Assembly (NCBI RefSeq): GCF_024746815.1 | Contig: NZ_CP080525.1 | Coordinates: forward strand, 2,604,001 to 2,668,000 | Direction: 5' to 3' | Origin: Mesorhizobium sp. AR07 | GTDB taxonomy: Bacteria > Pseudomonadota > Alphaproteobacteria > Rhizobiales > Rhizobiaceae | Length of the DNA: 64,000 bases | Part shown: in pieces, positions 43,071-51,962 of the stretch | Layout: each line of letters starts with the position of its first letter | Position numbering within the stretch: position 1 is the stretch's first letter | Notes under the pieces: generated by a model | Told to the model about the DNA's origin: nothing | The model's database searches: none | What the model saw: the letters and a program-made list of their open reading frames with translations, nothing else | Translations under genes and position numbers: made by a program

Positions 43071-46000
43071 ATGGCCAAATCCCCCGATGAAAGAACGCCG
43101 CCGACGGCGAATGAGGACCGCGCCGCGCCGAAGCGGCGCAGCCCGCTGACCGATTTCCTCGATGCCTCGGAGCCGCTGCACAGAGGCGGCTTCGCCGAGA
43201 TGCCGCAAGCAGAATTGTCGGGCACGCCGCTGACCGGTTCGATCGCCGATTGGGCCGAACAGATCGAACAGGAGGCCGAGAAGGAAGGCCGCCTTGCCGG
43301 CAAGGGCGACGGCGGCAAGGCATCGAAGCCGTCGAAAAAGATTCCCGAGCGCTCAACCTCGCCGGGCCGCAGTTCGCGCGGCACCTCGATGGGTGGCGCG
43401 GCGACAGCCAGGGAGCGCACGGCAGCCGGCCTCAACCCGGTCGCCGGTCTCGACATCTCGCTGGAAGACGCCGAGACCATGGCTTCGGGCAGTGTCACCG
43501 CCACGGTCGCGGCGCTGTCGGCGTTGATCGAATCCGGCAATCCGCTGCACAAGGACGGCGTGCTGTGGACCCCGCACCGCCCTGCCCGTCCGGAAAAATC
43601 CGAAGGCGGCATCGCCATCAAGATGGTGTCGGACTTCGAGCCGGCCGGCGACCAGCCGACCGCCATCAAGGATCTTGTCGAGGGCGTCGACAACCACGAT
43701 CGCACCCAGGTGCTGCTCGGCGTCACCGGCTCCGGGAAAACCTTTACCATGGCCAAGGTGATCGAGGAGACGCAGCGCCCCGCCCTGATCCTGGCGCCGA
43801 ACAAGACGCTGGCCGCGCAGCTCTATTCCGAGTTCAAAAAATTCTTCCCAGAAAACGCCGTCGAGTATTTCGTCTCCTACTACGATTATTACCAGCCGGA
43901 AGCCTACGTTCCGCGCACCGACACCTTCATCGAGAAGGAATCCTCGATCAACGAGCAGATCGACCGCATGCGCCATTCGGCGACGCGCTCGCTGCTCGAA
44001 CGCGACGACGTCATCATCGTCGCCTCGGTGTCCTGCATCTACGGTATCGGCTCGGTCGAAACCTACACGGCGATGACCTTCCAGATGCAGATCGGCGACC
44101 GGCTCGACCAGCGCGCGCTGCTCGCCGACCTGGTGGCCCAGCAATACAAGCGCCAGGACATCAATTTCGTCCGCGGCTCGTTCCGCGTGCGCGGCGACAC
44201 GATCGAGATCTTTCCGGCCCACCTTGAAGACCGCGCCTGGCGCATCTCGATGTTCGGCGACGAGATCGAGCAGATCACCGAGTTCGACCCGCTGACCGGC
44301 CAGAAGACCGGCGAGCTGAAAAGCGTCAAGATCTACGCCAATTCGCACTATGTGACGCCGCGCCCGACCCTCAATCAGGCGATCAAGTCGATCAAGGAAG
44401 AGCTCAAGCACCGGCTGGTGGAACTCGAACGAGCCGGCCGCCTGTTGGAGGCGCAGCGGCTGGAACAACGCACCCGCTTCGACCTGGAGATGCTGGAAGC
44501 CACCGGCTCCTGCGCCGGCATCGAGAATTATTCGCGCTATCTGACCGGCCGCCAGCCGGGCGATCCGCCACCGACGCTGTTCGAATACATTCCCGACAAT
44601 GCGCTGGTCTTCATCGACGAAAGCCACGTCACCGTGCCGCAGATTGGCGGCATGTATCGCGGCGACTTCAGGCGCAAGGCGACTCTGGCCGAATACGGCT
44701 TCCGCCTGCCGTCCTGCATGGACAACCGGCCGCTGCGCTTCGAGGAATGGGACGCCATGCGCCCGCTCTCCGTCGCCGTGTCGGCAACGCCCGGCGGCTG
44801 GGAAATGGAGCAGGCCGGCGGTGTCTTCGCCGAACAGGTCATCCGTCCGACCGGGCTGATCGACCCGCCGGTCGAGGTGCGCCCTGCCAAGAGCCAGGTC
44901 GACGACGTCGTCGGCGAGATTCGCGACACCACCAAGGCCGGCTACCGCACGCTGGTGACGGTGCTGACCAAGCGCATGGCCGAGGACCTGACCGAATATC
45001 TGCACGAGCAGGGCGTACGCGTCCGCTACATGCACTCCGACATCGACACGCTGGAGCGCATCGAGATCCTGCGCGACCTGCGGCTCGGCGCCTTCGACGT
45101 GCTGGTCGGCATCAACCTCTTGCGCGAAGGCCTCGACATTCCCGAATGCGGCTTCGTCGCCATTCTCGATGCCGACAAGGAAGGCTTTTTGCGTTCGGAA
45201 ACCTCGCTGATCCAGACCATCGGCCGCGCCGCTCGCAACGTCGACGGCAAGGTCATCCTCTACGCCGACCAGGTCACCGGCTCGATGGAACGGGCGATGG
45301 CCGAAACCAGCCGCCGCCGCGAGAAGCAGATGGAGTGGAACGAGGCCAACGGCATCACCCCGGAATCGGTCAAGTCGCGCATCTCCGACATCCTGGACTC
45401 GGTCTACGAGAAGGACCATGTCCGCGCCGACATCTCGCAGTTCACCGACAGCGCCGGTGCGATGATGGGCAACAATCTCAAGGCCCATCTCGACGCCATG
45501 GACAAGCAGATGCGCGATGCCGCCGCCAATCTCGATTTCGAGAAGGCGGCCCGCATCCGCGACGAGATCAAGCGGCTGCGCGAGATGGAACTGTCCATCT
45601 CCGAGGATCCGCTGGCCAAATATGCCGACATGGAAAGCCCGGTCTCGGGCCGGGAGAAGGGCAAGCACAACAAGGGCCGTGCCATCCACCGCACGGTCGA
45701 CGACCAGGGAAACATCCCTGTCGTGGCGGTCAGCAAGCCGGAAGGGACCGCAAACGATCGCGTCAAATCCGCCCTGTTCCGCAAGTCGGCGCTCGACGAG
45801 ATGGGCGCCGATGGCGCGGTGCCGGTGAAAAGGCCGCTGTTTGCGAAACCCTCGCTCGACGCCATGGATCCAGGCACCGACATGCCGACGCCCGCGGGCG
45901 CCGTGTCGCGCTCGCTGTTCAAGAAACAGTCGGCCGAGGAGGCGCATGGTTCCGATTTCGGCATTCCCGGCGACGCCGCCAAGCCGCTGTTCAAGAAGAA

Positions 46001-46247
46001 CTCGCTCGACGAGATGACGGTGCGGCGCACCGAGAAACCGGTTGAAGGAAAAATGCCGGCCAAGCCACAGCCAATCTCCCCCCAAGTGGGGGAGATGTCC
46101 GGCAGGACAGAGGGGGGCGCGAAGGAACACGGCGACCCCAACAAGCCTGTCGTCCGCCAGCGCGCCGGCATCGGCTCCTACGAAGATCCCGGCGACGCCC
46201 GCCGCGAAAAGCGCCGGCCGGGGAAGACGGGCAGGCCGGGACGGTAG
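43071..46247 (+). CDS. uvrB: Excinuclease ABC subunit B (long alphaproteobacterial form)
   Basis: A 1058-residue UvrB, far longer than the 673 residues of E. coli. After a 190-residue basic N-terminal extension comes the normal core: [14 protein letters not shown], Walker [10 protein letters not shown] (about residue 216), the beta-hairpin region [27 protein letters not shown], and the helicase end [12 protein letters not shown] and TIGRAARN. The UVR domain ([16 protein letters not shown]) lies near residue 803. A tail of about 215 residues carries four LFxKxS repeats (from 902, 923, 949, 973). Residues 1001-1018 are encoded by an intergenic repeat. UvrB verifies DNA damage with UvrA and recruits UvrC. 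Confidence 0.95.
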   Translation: MAKSPDERTPPTANEDRAAPKRRSPLTDFLDASEPLHRGGFAEMPQAELSGTPLTGSIADWAEQIEQEAEKEGRLAGKGDGGKASKPSKKIPERSTSPGRSSRGTSMGGAATARERTAAGLNPVAGLDISLEDAETMASGSVTATVAALSALIESGNPLHKDGVLWTPHRPARPEKSEGGIAIKMVSDFEPAGDQPTAIKDLVEGVDNHDRTQVLLGVTGSGKTFTMAKVIEETQRPALILAPNKTLAAQLYSEFKKFFPENAVEYFVSYYDYYQPEAYVPRTDTFIEKESSINEQIDRMRHSATRSLLERDDVIIVASVSCIYGIGSVETYTAMTFQMQIGDRLDQRALLADLVAQQYKRQDINFVRGSFRVRGDTIEIFPAHLEDRAWRISMFGDEIEQITEFDPLTGQKTGELKSVKIYANSHYVTPRPTLNQAIKSIKEELKHRLVELERAGRLLEAQRLEQRTRFDLEMLEATGSCAGIENYSRYLTGRQPGDPPPTLFEYIPDNALVFIDESHVTVPQIGGMYRGDFRRKATLAEYGFRLPSCMDNRPLRFEEWDAMRPLSVAVSATPGGWEMEQAGGVFAEQVIRPTGLIDPPVEVRPAKSQVDDVVGEIRDTTKAGYRTLVTVLTKRMAEDLTEYLHEQGVRVRYMHSDIDTLERIEILRDLRLGAFDVLVGINLLREGLDIPECGFVAILDADKEGFLRSETSLIQTIGRAARNVDGKVILYADQVTGSMERAMAETSRRREKQMEWNEANGITPESVKSRISDILDSVYEKDHVRADISQFTDSAGAMMGNNLKAHLDAMDKQMRDAAANLDFEKAARIRDEIKRLREMELSISEDPLAKYADMESPVSGREKGKHNKGRAIHRTVDDQGNIPVVAVSKPEGTANDRVKSALFRKSALDEMGADGAVPVKRPLFAKPSLDAMDPGTDMPTPAGAVSRSLFKKQSAEEAHGSDFGIPGDAAKPLFKKNSLDEMTVRRTEKPVEGKMPAKPQPISPQVGEMSGRTEGGAKEHGDPNKPVVRQRAGIGSYEDPGDARREKRRPGKTGRPGR
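46071..46124 (+). repeat. Intergenic repeat (element C arm) inside the uvrB reading frame
   Basis: CCAATCTCCCCCCAAGTGGG, then GGAGATGTCCGGCAGGACAG and GGGGGGCGCGAAG. It is a multiple of three bases (54) and is translated in uvrB ([17 protein letters not shown]). The same sequence occurs inverted at 46253-46283 and again direct at 49008-49036. Confidence 0.85.
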
Positions 46248-46252
46248 CGATC

Positions 46253-46283
46253 CTTCGCGCCCCTCTGTCCTGCCGGACATCTC
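46253..46283 (-). repeat. Element C left arm, just after uvrB
   Basis: Starts CTTCGCGCCCCTCTG and ends CCGGACATCTC. It is the reverse complement of the copy within uvrB except for two extra G residues there, and the mirror of the arm at 49008-49036. It encloses the nested mobile DNA on the left. Confidence 0.8.
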
Positions 46284-46367
46284 GCCCACGAGGGACAGGG
46301 CAATCGCATATGGGAAGCAGAGGCTTTCGCTCTACGATAACCCCCACCCCTGCCCTCCCCACAAGGG

Positions 46368-47563
46368 CAGGGCTATCGCATATGAGTGATAAGGCTGATG
46401 AGGTCTTGATCGGCCCACCGTGCTTTGAGTCGTTTGTGGCTGAGCGGGATGTTTTCCGGGTCGGCTCTAAGGATGTTGAGAGTAAGGCGCCGAAGTATGG
46501 CGTGGTTTGCCGGCGCGTTGTTCTTGCGACCCCTGATGCGATCTTCGCAGAGCAGGACGTCGAGTTGCCAGTGCAGCTCATTCTCTATGCTCCAGTGGCG
46601 GCGAACGGAGGCGATCAGTTCTTTGGCCGGCATTGTGCGCGACAACGCATAGCAGCGGACCTTGTGGGTGGTCTTGCCATCGACGGTGCGCCAGCTTTCG
46701 ACACGGCCGACGGCGCAAAGGTCGACGAGCGCGTTCTGGCCCGGCGTCTGGGCGAAGGGGACGACGAAAGCACGGCGCACCTCGTGGCGGCCATGGGCAT
46801 CCTCGTCGACCTGATGGAACCTGGTTCTTTTGCTCGCAGCTGCCGCGTCGAGGGCGGCATTGGCCTGTACTGCCAGTTTCGACTGGTTGCCCTTGATGGC
46901 CAGCACATAGTTGCCGCCACCTTCGCGGATGGTCTTGGTCATGCGGCGATGGCAGTGCAAGGCATCGCCGGTGACGGTCAACCCCTTGAGCGACAACAGC
47001 TTGAGCGCCTCGATCGCAGCCTCGACCTCGCCACCCTTGTGTGCCACGACCTGAGCCAGGCTCATGAAGGTGTCGCAGGCAAAGACTGTAACCACCAGCG
47101 GCGGCATGTGGGCGCAGCCCTTGGCGTAGGCGCGCCTGAGGCTCTTGCCGTCGACGGCGACTTGGCCTTTCGGCACATCGATGTGCGCCTGTGTGCCGAA
47201 GGCGGCCATGAAGCGCATGAAGGCGGCGTTGAAGGCCACCGGATCGAGTGCGGCCAGCACCCGGCTGAAGGTGTCGTGGCTGGGCACGCCGTGCTTGAGG
47301 GGGATGAACTGCCGCAACAGATCGAGCCGCGACTTGGCAAACAGCACCATCTCCGTGCAGTGCGTCGCTCCGCAAAGCACCGCCGCCAGCGCCACGAACA
47401 AAATCTCTGGCAATTCGTGCTGGGCCGTGAAGTCTCGAGGGTCCGGAACCTCGTCGAATATATCCACAAACACCATCATGACCTCCTGTCTTCAAGAGGT
47501 CCGTCAGAATCAATTTCTCTCCACCACGCAAGTGACCCGATCTACTCATGTGCGATTCCCCTG
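46368..47563 (-). mobile_element. ISAs1-family insertion sequence (1196 bp)
   Basis: Terminal inverted repeats CAGGGCTATCGCATATGAG on the left and its imperfect mirror on the right (CTCATGTGCGATTCCCCTG). It is flanked by a 10-base target duplication CCCACAAGGG (46358-46367 and 47564-47573). It encodes one transposase on the minus strand. Length, ends beginning CAGGG, and 8-10 base duplications fit the ISAs1 family. The element appears complete. Confidence 0.9.
46373..47479 (-). CDS. ISAs1-family transposase
   Basis: A 368-residue DDE transposase of full family length. It opens with the family pattern DEVPDPRDFTAQHELPEIL and LAAVLCGATHCTEM. The catalytic core includes VAVDGKSLRRAYAKG (first Asp), TVTGDALHCHRRM (second Asp), YVLAIKGNQ and the C-terminal HWSIENELHWQLDVLLCED (Glu region). 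The gene ends five bases inside the IS left end. The frame is intact, so this element may still be able to move. Confidence 0.92.
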   Translation of the reverse strand: MMVFVDIFDEVPDPRDFTAQHELPEILFVALAAVLCGATHCTEMVLFAKSRLDLLRQFIPLKHGVPSHDTFSRVLAALDPVAFNAAFMRFMAAFGTQAHIDVPKGQVAVDGKSLRRAYAKGCAHMPPLVVTVFACDTFMSLAQVVAHKGGEVEAAIEALKLLSLKGLTVTGDALHCHRRMTKTIREGGGNYVLAIKGNQSKLAVQANAALDAAAASKRTRFHQVDEDAHGRHEVRRAFVVPFAQTPGQNALVDLCAVGRVESWRTVDGKTTHKVRCYALSRTMPAKELIASVRRHWSIENELHWQLDVLLCEDRIRGRKNNAPANHAILRRLTLNILRADPENIPLSHKRLKARWADQDLISLITHMR

Positions 47564-47667
47564 CCCACAAGGGGGAGGGAGATTCTGTAGGCGCTGATCT
47601 CGACAAATTGCCGACGTTTTGACGGCAAAGATGAAGGGCGCGCGGCAGCTTCCCTCCCCCTTGTGGG

Positions 47668-48938
47668 TGTTTGGACCGGAGACATCGCGAACAGGTGTGC
47701 GAAGACATCGCGAACAGTTTTGCGCGTTTTGCGCGAGGGGGTTCGGGATGCCATTCGGGGACAACAGCGCGATGAAACAGAAATTGGAATTCGTCAGGTT
47801 GGCGAGCGCGGCGGGTGCGAATGTGAGCGCGTTGTGTCGGCGCTTCGGAATCGGCCGGACGTTGGCCCACAAGCTGATCGCTCGCTATCGAGCGCAAGGC
47901 GATGCGGGGCTTTTGGAGCGTTCGCGGCAGCCCCATTTGAGCCCACGGCGCAGCGCCCCTGAGGTCGAAGCGGCAGCCCTTTGGGTGCGTGCGGCGCATC
48001 CGGCCTGGGGTGGGCGCAAGATCGCGCGTGTGCTCGCTCGCGAGGGTATCGGCACCCCTTCGCCCTCGACGGTGACCGGCATCCTGCGCCGCAACGGGAT
48101 CGAGCTCGGATTGCAGGGCGGCGGGGCGCAGCCTTTCATCCGCTTCGAGCACGAAGCCCCCAACGATCTGTGGCAGATGGACTTCAAGGGCCATGTCGCC
48201 CTGCGCACCGGCCGGCTGCATCCGCTCACCGTGCTCGACGACCATTCGCGCTTCTCGGTCGTGCTGTCGGCCTGCTCCGATCAGACCACCCAAACCGTGC
48301 AAACGCGCCTGATCGAGGCCTTCCGTCGCTATGGCCTGCCGTGGCGCATCGCCACCGACAATGGCCCGCCCTGGGGCGATGGCGGCCGCAACAACTTCAC
48401 GCTGCTCACCGTCTGGTTGATCGAGGCCAGCGTCGCCGTCAGCCACTCCAGGCCTTGCCACCCGCAGACACTCGGCAAGGACGAGCGCTTCCACCGAACG
48501 CTCAAGGCCGAGGCGCTGCAAGGGACCACCCTTCGCCGATCTCGCCAAGGCTCAGCACGCCTTCGACCAGTGGCGCCATGTCTACAACGCCCAGCGTCCC
48601 CACGACGCGCTGGACGGCGCCGTGCCGCTCGACCGCTACCGGGCCTCGCAGCGCCAGTATCGCGAAATTGTCGAGCCGTTCGAATACGCCAAGGACGATC
48701 TCATCCGCCGCGTTCAGCAGCATGGCTTCGTCTCTATTCTCGGCCGCAAAATGCGCCTCTGCAAAGCCTTCGCCGGAAAATCCGTTGCCTTCCGTCCGAC
48801 CGCAACAGACGGCCTCTTCGACGCCTGGTTCAGGCACCAGAAAATAGAAACCATCGACCTCAATGCCATGGCTCGATAGCATGCAAAACTGTTCGCGATG
48901 TCCTCGCACACCTGTTCGCGATGTCTCAGGTCCAAACA
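47668..48938 (+). mobile_element. IS481-family insertion sequence (1271 bp)
   Basis: The ends TGTTTGGACC and GGTCCAAACA are part of long inverted repeats of about 57 bases, each containing GACATCGCGAACAG twice. The flanking target duplication is GTGGG (47663-47667 and 48939-48943). The target is the right G/C arm of element B. The transposase inside is frameshifted. Confidence 0.9.
47748..48879 (+). pseudogene. IS481-family transposase, frameshifted
   Basis: The helix-turn-helix part ANVSALCRRFGIGRTLAHKL and the catalytic core (WQMDFKGHVAL, VLDDHSRFSVVLS, ATDNGPPW, LGKDERFHRTLKAEALQG) are intact. After that the frame breaks. The rest of the protein (FADLAKAQHAFDQWRHVYNA, YNAQRPHDALDG, EPFEYAKDDLIRRVQQHGF) is read one base over and ends at TAG 48877. 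An extra G in the run at 48522-48524 explains it. A programmed frameshift is not usual for this family, so inactivation or a sequencing error is likelier. Confidence 0.8.
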
Positions 48939-49007
48939 GTGGGGAGGGTTAGGGTGGGGGTCTATCTTCGCAAGAATCCATATGCGATTGGCCTGCCGAC
49001 GAGGGAG

Positions 49008-49036
49008 GAGATGTCCGGCAGGACAGAGGGGCGCGC
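49008..49036 (+). repeat. Element C right arm
   Basis: GAGATGTCCGGCAGGACAG followed by AGGGGCGCG. It mirrors the left arm at 46253-46283, so the block between them is nested inside element C. The rest of 48994-49175, before the transporter gene, holds nothing else recognised. Confidence 0.8.
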
Positions 49037-49175
49037 TGCCCAGGGCGCTGTCCCTCCAACATAAGTCTCTTCTATGGGCAACAAGTCCCTCCTGGACTAT
49101 GAGCTCACCCTTGCCAGCTGCGGGTGGAACCTATACGGCCCTGCCATCCCGCCCCAGAAAACCGTCCACCACACC

Positions 49176-50081
49176 ATGAAACCCAAGGACATCGCCGCCT
49201 ACGTCTTCCTGGCCATCACCTGGGGCCTGTCGTTCCTGGTATTGCTCAAGGTGGTGCATGCCTTTGGCTGGATCGGTGCGGTCACCTTGCGTTCGCTGCT
49301 CGCCGGCATCACGCTGTTGCTGCTGGCGGCGGTGACCGGGCGCAGGCTCGATTTCAGCGCCGGCTGGCGGCCTTTCGCGGCAGTCGGCGCGACGACGGTC
49401 GCGGCACAGCTGATCGGCCTGTCCTATGCCACGCCGCGCATCGGCACGGCGATGGCCGCCATCCTCGTCGCCGCTATCCCGCTGTTCTCGATGATCATCG
49501 GCCAGTTGTGGGGGCTTGAGCGCATCACCGTTCGCGGACTGGCCGGGCTGCTGCTCGGCGCCGCAGGCATCATCGTTCTGGTCGGCTTCCCCGCCGTGCC
49601 CCTCACGGCATCCTTCGCGCTTGGCTGCGCCGCCTCGCTGTTCAGTTCGTTCTCGGCCGCTTTCGGCAGCAATTACGCCAACCGCCATCTGCGCTCGGCC
49701 GGCTCGCTCGAACTCACCAGCGCCGCCTTCCTGTTCGGTGGGCTTATGACGCTGCCGCTGCTGCTTGCAGTGCCGGTGCCGGCGATGCCGAGCGCCGTCG
49801 ACTTCCTCTATCTCGCCCTTCTCGCCTGCGTGATGAGCGCGCTGACCTACGTCGTCTATTTTCGGCTGATCGCCAGCATCGGCGCAACCAGGACGATCAG
49901 CGTCGAGTTCGCCGTGACCGTTGTCGCGGTGCTGGTCGGCACGGTTCTGCTTGGCGAGTCGCTGACCATCGTCCAAGGCTTCGGCGCGGTGGCGATCATC
50001 GCCGGCTGCGTGCTGGTGCTGGACCCGTTCCCGCGCCGCGTGAAAGCGGTAGCCTTGCCATCGGCCCCGCCCTTGGTGTAG
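49176..50081 (+). CDS. EamA-family (DMT) transporter
   Basis: A 301-residue inner-membrane protein with ten predicted helices in two EamA halves: AYVFLAITWGLSFLVLLKVV ... RSLLAGITLLLLAAVTG, and ALGCAASLFSSFSAAFGSNY ... VVAVLVGTVLLGESLTIVQG, followed by a closing IIAGCVLVL. Substrates of such drug/metabolite transporters vary and cannot be told from sequence. The start at 49176 is chosen because the first helix begins there; the upstream frame reads through flanking DNA. Its last codons lie in a tandem duplication CCCGCCCTTGGTGTAG (x2, about 50066-50097). Confidence 0.87.
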   Translation: MKPKDIAAYVFLAITWGLSFLVLLKVVHAFGWIGAVTLRSLLAGITLLLLAAVTGRRLDFSAGWRPFAAVGATTVAAQLIGLSYATPRIGTAMAAILVAAIPLFSMIIGQLWGLERITVRGLAGLLLGAAGIIVLVGFPAVPLTASFALGCAASLFSSFSAAFGSNYANRHLRSAGSLELTSAAFLFGGLMTLPLLLAVPVPAMPSAVDFLYLALLACVMSALTYVVYFRLIASIGATRTISVEFAVTVVAVLVGTVLLGESLTIVQGFGAVAIIAGCVLVLDPFPRRVKAVALPSAPPLV

Positions 50082-50136
50082 CCCGCCCTTGGTGTAGTCA
50101 GTTTCCACACTCGAACGTCTTGAAAGGAGGGCTCAC

Positions 50137-50208
50137 GTGTTTACTTTTTTTCGTCACCATCGTCAGCGTGGCCCGATTTCTGCCCTGCGAGCTTGCTTGC
50201 AGGGCTGA
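50137..50208 (+). CDS. Leader peptide upstream of the ABC-F gene
   Basis: A 23-codon frame (GTG start, TGA stop) with an excellent ribosome site AAAGGAGG six bases upstream. It reads MFTFFRHHRQRGP then ISALRACLQG. The Arg-Gln-Arg at codons 9-11 is a +x+ motif of the kind at which macrolide-bound ribosomes stall. Its end overlaps a hairpin GCCCTGC/GCAGGGC (50182-50205), and further hairpins follow before the ABC-F start. The layout suggests ribosome-mediated attenuation of the resistance-type gene. Peptide expression and inducer are inferred. Confidence 0.65.
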   Translation: MFTFFRHHRQRGPISALRACLQG

Positions 50209-50332
50209 CCAGGGACGGTCCGGGTTTTTCCCGCTTCGATTTTTTGGTCTGCCCTTCGTGGTGTTGCAACGCCTGTTCTGATGGCCGGCACGCGCACCGT
50301 CAAAGTGCATTGAACCGGAGTTTTCCTCCGGC
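50182..50332 (+). promoter_or_regulatory. Mutually overlapping hairpins in the ABC-F leader
   Basis: Hairpin 1 is GCCCTGC/GCAGGGC (50182-50205), within the leader peptide end. A short stem CGGG/CCCG (50221-50233) is followed by six T residues (50240-50245) as a possible terminator. A third hairpin CCGGAG/CTCCGG (50315-50331) ends 18 bases before the ABC-F start. GGTCT near 50246 could also pair with AGACC near 50335. Which structures form is not established. Confidence 0.5.
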
Positions 50333-50349
50333 AAGACCAGAGAAATCCA

Positions 50350-51876
50350 ATGGCCCTGATCAGCCTCAAATCCCTCGGCGTCACCATGAGTGCGCCGCTC
50401 TTTGCCAATCTCGACCTCACCATCGGCACCGGCGACCGGCTTGGCATCGTTGCCGCCAACGGCCGCGGCAAGTCGACCTTGCTGAAATGCCTGACCGGCG
50501 AGATGGAGCCGACAACAGGCGACATCACCCGTACACGCGGCCTGCGCGTCGGCCATGTCGAACAGTCCGTTGCATCAGCCCTTCTCGAACGCAGCTTCCA
50601 TCAGGTGGTCGCCGATGCCTTGCCGCCGGAGCAAGCCGAAAGCGAACTATGGCGCGTCGACGTGGTGCTGGATTCGCTCGACGTGCCCGAACCGATGCGC
50701 GAACGGCACATGCAGGCGCTGAGTGGTGGCTGGCAGAGGCTGGCGCTGATCGCCCGCGTCTGGGTCACCGATCCGGATGTGCTGCTGCTCGACGAGCCGA
50801 CCAACCATCTCGACCTGGCCCGCATCAGCCAGTTGGAAAGCTGGCTCAACACGCTGCCGCGCGAAGTGCCAGTGGTGATCGCCAGTCACGACCGCGCCTT
50901 CCTCGACGCCACCACCAACCGGACGCTGTTCCTGCGCCCGGAACAGTCGCCGGTGTTTGCGCTGCCCTACTCCAGAGCAAGGCAGGCGCTCGACGACGTA
51001 GACGCCTCGACCGAGCGCAAGTTCCAGCGCGACATAAAGGTGGCACAGCAATTGCGCCGGCAAGCAGCCAAGCTCAACAACATCGGCATCAATTCCGGCA
51101 GCGACCTTTTGACGGTCAAGACCAAGCAGCTCAACCAGCGAGCGGAGCGGCTGGAAGAGGCGGCCGCCCCGGCGCATCGCGAGAAATCGGCGGGCGCGAT
51201 CCGGCTCGCCAATCGCGGCACCCACGCCAAGGTGCTGATCACGCTCGACGATGCGGCGGTGGAAACCCCTGATGGAACGCTGCTGTTCAGGACCGGCAAG
51301 CGCCACATCTGCCAGGGCGACCGCATCGTGCTCCTCGGCCGCAACGGCGTCGGCAAGTCGCGCTTCGTCACCTTGATCCGCAACGCCATCCTCGAGCCTG
51401 AAACCGTGCGGAACATGAAGGTGACGCCGTCGACTGTACTCGGCTACAGCGACCAGGCGCTGTCCGGCATCAGCGGTGACGACACGCCGCTGGCGATGGT
51501 CTCGCGCCGCCACGATGTCGGCGAGCAGCGCGCCCGCTCGCTGCTCGCCGGTGCCGGCGTCGGCATCGACATGCAGGAGCGCAAGATCGGCGTGCTGTCC
51601 GGCGGTCAGAAGGCGCGGCTGATGATGCTGGCTCTTCGGCTCGCCAACCCCAACTTCTATCTGCTCGACGAGCCGACCAACCATCTCGACATCGACGGCC
51701 AGGAGGCATTGGAAGCCGAACTGCTGGCGCATCAGGCAAGCTGCGTGCTCGCCTCGCACGACCGCTCCTTCATCCGCACCATCGGCAACCGCTTCTGGCT
51801 GATCGACAAGCGGCGGCTGGCCGAAGTCGAGGACCCGGAGGATTTCTTCCGCTCAGTGGCCGATGCGACAGGATGA
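50350..51876 (+). CDS. ABC-F family ATPase (ribosome-associated, resistance or translation factor)
   Basis: A 508-residue protein with two ABC domains and no membrane domain. Domain 1: Walker A AANGRGKST, signature LSGGWQRLALIAR, Walker B VLLLDEPTNHLDL. Domain 2: Walker A LLGRNGVGKS, signature LSGGQKARLMMLAL, Walker B FYLLDEPTNHLDI. A charged linker of about 75 residues (STERKFQRDIKVAQQL to AERLEEAAAPAHR) joins them. ABC-F proteins bind the ribosomal E site and either rescue stalled or antibiotic-bound ribosomes or aid synthesis of difficult peptides. The upstream leader peptide argues for antibiotic-inducible protection; which drugs is unknown. Confidence 0.9.
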   Translation: MALISLKSLGVTMSAPLFANLDLTIGTGDRLGIVAANGRGKSTLLKCLTGEMEPTTGDITRTRGLRVGHVEQSVASALLERSFHQVVADALPPEQAESELWRVDVVLDSLDVPEPMRERHMQALSGGWQRLALIARVWVTDPDVLLLDEPTNHLDLARISQLESWLNTLPREVPVVIASHDRAFLDATTNRTLFLRPEQSPVFALPYSRARQALDDVDASTERKFQRDIKVAQQLRRQAAKLNNIGINSGSDLLTVKTKQLNQRAERLEEAAAPAHREKSAGAIRLANRGTHAKVLITLDDAAVETPDGTLLFRTGKRHICQGDRIVLLGRNGVGKSRFVTLIRNAILEPETVRNMKVTPSTVLGYSDQALSGISGDDTPLAMVSRRHDVGEQRARSLLAGAGVGIDMQERKIGVLSGGQKARLMMLALRLANPNFYLLDEPTNHLDIDGQEALEAELLAHQASCVLASHDRSFIRTIGNRFWLIDKRRLAEVEDPEDFFRSVADATG

Positions 51877-51903
51877 CGGCGACGCTATGAACGGCACTTA
51901 TGC

Positions 51904-51957
51904 CTGTAAATTATTTGCTTACAGGCTCTTGACTAATGTAAGCAATCTGTTTACATA
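51904..51957 (+). promoter_or_regulatory. Promoter and paired operators of higBA
   Basis: Two dyads share the same half-sites: CTGTAA...TTACAG (51904-51924) and TGTAA...TTACA (51937-51955). A -35-like TTGACT (51929-51934) lies between them, and TACATA (51952-51957) is at the right distance for a -10 box. The HigA-type antitoxin of the operon is the expected binder. Confidence 0.6.
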
Positions 51958-51962
51958 GACCT

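Larger units (their letters stand above)
46298..48993. repeat. MITE-like element B, homologous to element A and split by two insertion sequences
   Basis: Left end GGGCAATCGCATATGGG (46298-46314) and right end CCATATGCGATTGGCC (48978-48993). The three surviving pieces (46298-46367, 47564-47667, 48939-48993) align in order with the intact element at 16315-16537, including the ACCCCCACCCC run, the core GGCGCTGATCTCGACAAATTG and the end GGGTTAGGGTGGGGGT. The gaps are exactly the ISAs1 and IS481 elements. Confidence 0.85.

Noticed and set aside
43353..46289. A 978-codon frame antisense to uvrB
   Set aside because: It is the codon shadow of uvrB on the other strand; composition is Arg/Gly/Asp-rich without any domain.
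46253..49036. A composite transposon or genomic island carrying cargo genes
   Set aside because: The two insertion sequences belong to different families, lie next to each other with separate target duplications, and enclose no cargo.
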